From: Buchnera aphidicola (Hyalopterus amygdali)
Lineage (GTDB): Bacteria; Pseudomonadota; Gammaproteobacteria; Enterobacterales; Enterobacteriaceae
Assembly (NCBI RefSeq): GCF_964059015.1
Contig: NZ_OZ060383.1
Coordinates: 248,001 to 312,000 of the forward strand
Reading direction: 5' to 3'
Length of the DNA: 64,000 bases
Part shown: piece after piece, positions 63,713 through 64,000 of the stretch
Layout of the letters: the number at the start of each line of letters is the position of its first letter
Position numbering within the stretch: the stretch's first letter is position 1
Translations under genes and position numbers: made by a program
Notes under the pieces: model-generated
What the model saw: only the letters and a program-made list of their open reading frames with translations
Told to the model about the DNA's origin: nothing
The model's database searches: none

Positions 63713-64000
63713 ATGTTTAATAAAAAAATAGAATTTGCACAATATGATCCAGAATTATCAGAAGCAATTAATCAAGAAAAAAAAAGACAAGAAAATCATA
63801 TAGAATTAATTGCATCAGAAAATTATACTAGCAAATACGTTATGTATGCCCAAGGCTCTCAATTAACAAATAAATATGCAGAAGGTTATCCCGGAAAGCG
63901 TTATTATGGTGGTTGTGAATACGTAGATTTAGTAGAACAATTAGCTATAAATCGAGCAAAAGAACTTTTTAATGCTGATTATGCTAATGTCCAACCGCAT
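63713..64000 (+). CDS. glyA: Serine hydroxymethyltransferase, 5' part (runs off the window)
   Basis: PLP enzyme converting serine and THF to glycine and methylene-THF. 96 codons are visible: [38 protein letters not shown] and [15 protein letters not shown] match GlyA almost residue for residue. ATG at 63713-63715 with AGGA 5 nt upstream. The active-site lysine is beyond the edge. Confidence 0.97.
   Translation, partial: MFNKKIEFAQYDPELSEAINQEKKRQENHIELIASENYTSKYVMYAQGSQLTNKYAEGYPGKRYYGGCEYVDLVEQLAINRAKELFNADYANVQPH

Overview
The window is a piece of a strongly reduced, AT-rich gammaproteobacterial chromosome. Protein sequences and gene order point to Buchnera aphidicola, the obligate aphid endosymbiont, probably a lineage from an aphidine host. 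The signs are compressed E. coli-like order, very short intergenic gaps, many long A/T homopolymers, a 16S rRNA operon without 23S and 5S, and trpDCBA without trpEG. The host species cannot be fixed from this sequence. No mobile element, prophage, CRISPR array or transferred island is visible.

Layout. 1-2172: the start of ilvI and a frame-broken apbE (minus strand). 2407-5573: htrA (+), then dapD and map (minus). 5902-17649: rpsB-tsf-pyrH-frr-dxr-uppS-bamA-fabZ-dnaE (+), the E. coli 4-minute cluster with cdsA, rseP, skp, lpxD, lpxA, lpxB and rnhB missing. 17659-24634: proS (minus), flhB-flhA (+), argS (minus). 24859-26805: promoter, boxA leader, 16S rRNA, tRNA-Ile and tRNA-Ala. 26797-32160: gloB, a frame-broken rnhA, dnaQ, tRNA-Asp, gmhA, gpt, grpE, rnfH, smpB and tadA. 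32157-37036: acpS-era-rnc-lepB-lepA (minus). 37256-47477: mnmA, purB, emtA, fabI, rnb, ychE, lipB, lipA, pyrF and ribA (+). 47674-55767: cls, yciA-yciB-yciC and trpA-trpB-trpCF-trpD (minus). 55982-57657: yedA-rluB (+). 57658-59015: a 1.36 kb decayed region. 59016-64000: suhB (minus), then rlmN, ispG, hisS and the start of glyA (+).

The genes supply a symbiont's core: translation (rpsB, tsf, frr, lepA, tRNA synthetases, rRNA, tRNA modification), replication (dnaE, dnaQ, rnhA), envelope and export (bamA, lepB, cls, uppS, the flagellar export gate FlhA/FlhB), isoprenoid and lipoyl cofactors, and amino acids for the host (ilvI, dapD, trpDCBA).

The most notable signal is a set of three otherwise intact genes, apbE, dnaE and rnhA. 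Each is broken by exactly one missing A inside an A tract, and each regains a full-length, motif-complete protein if one A is added (or, in dnaE, by a -1 ribosomal slip at an A AAA AAT heptamer). This fits the poly(A) slippage rescue described for Buchnera. Other points of interest are a SuhB that has lost its phosphatase metal ligands while keeping its fold, a gloB reading frame that ends inside the opposing tRNA-Ala gene, a probable sohB remnant, and an in-frame 21-bp duplication in rluB.
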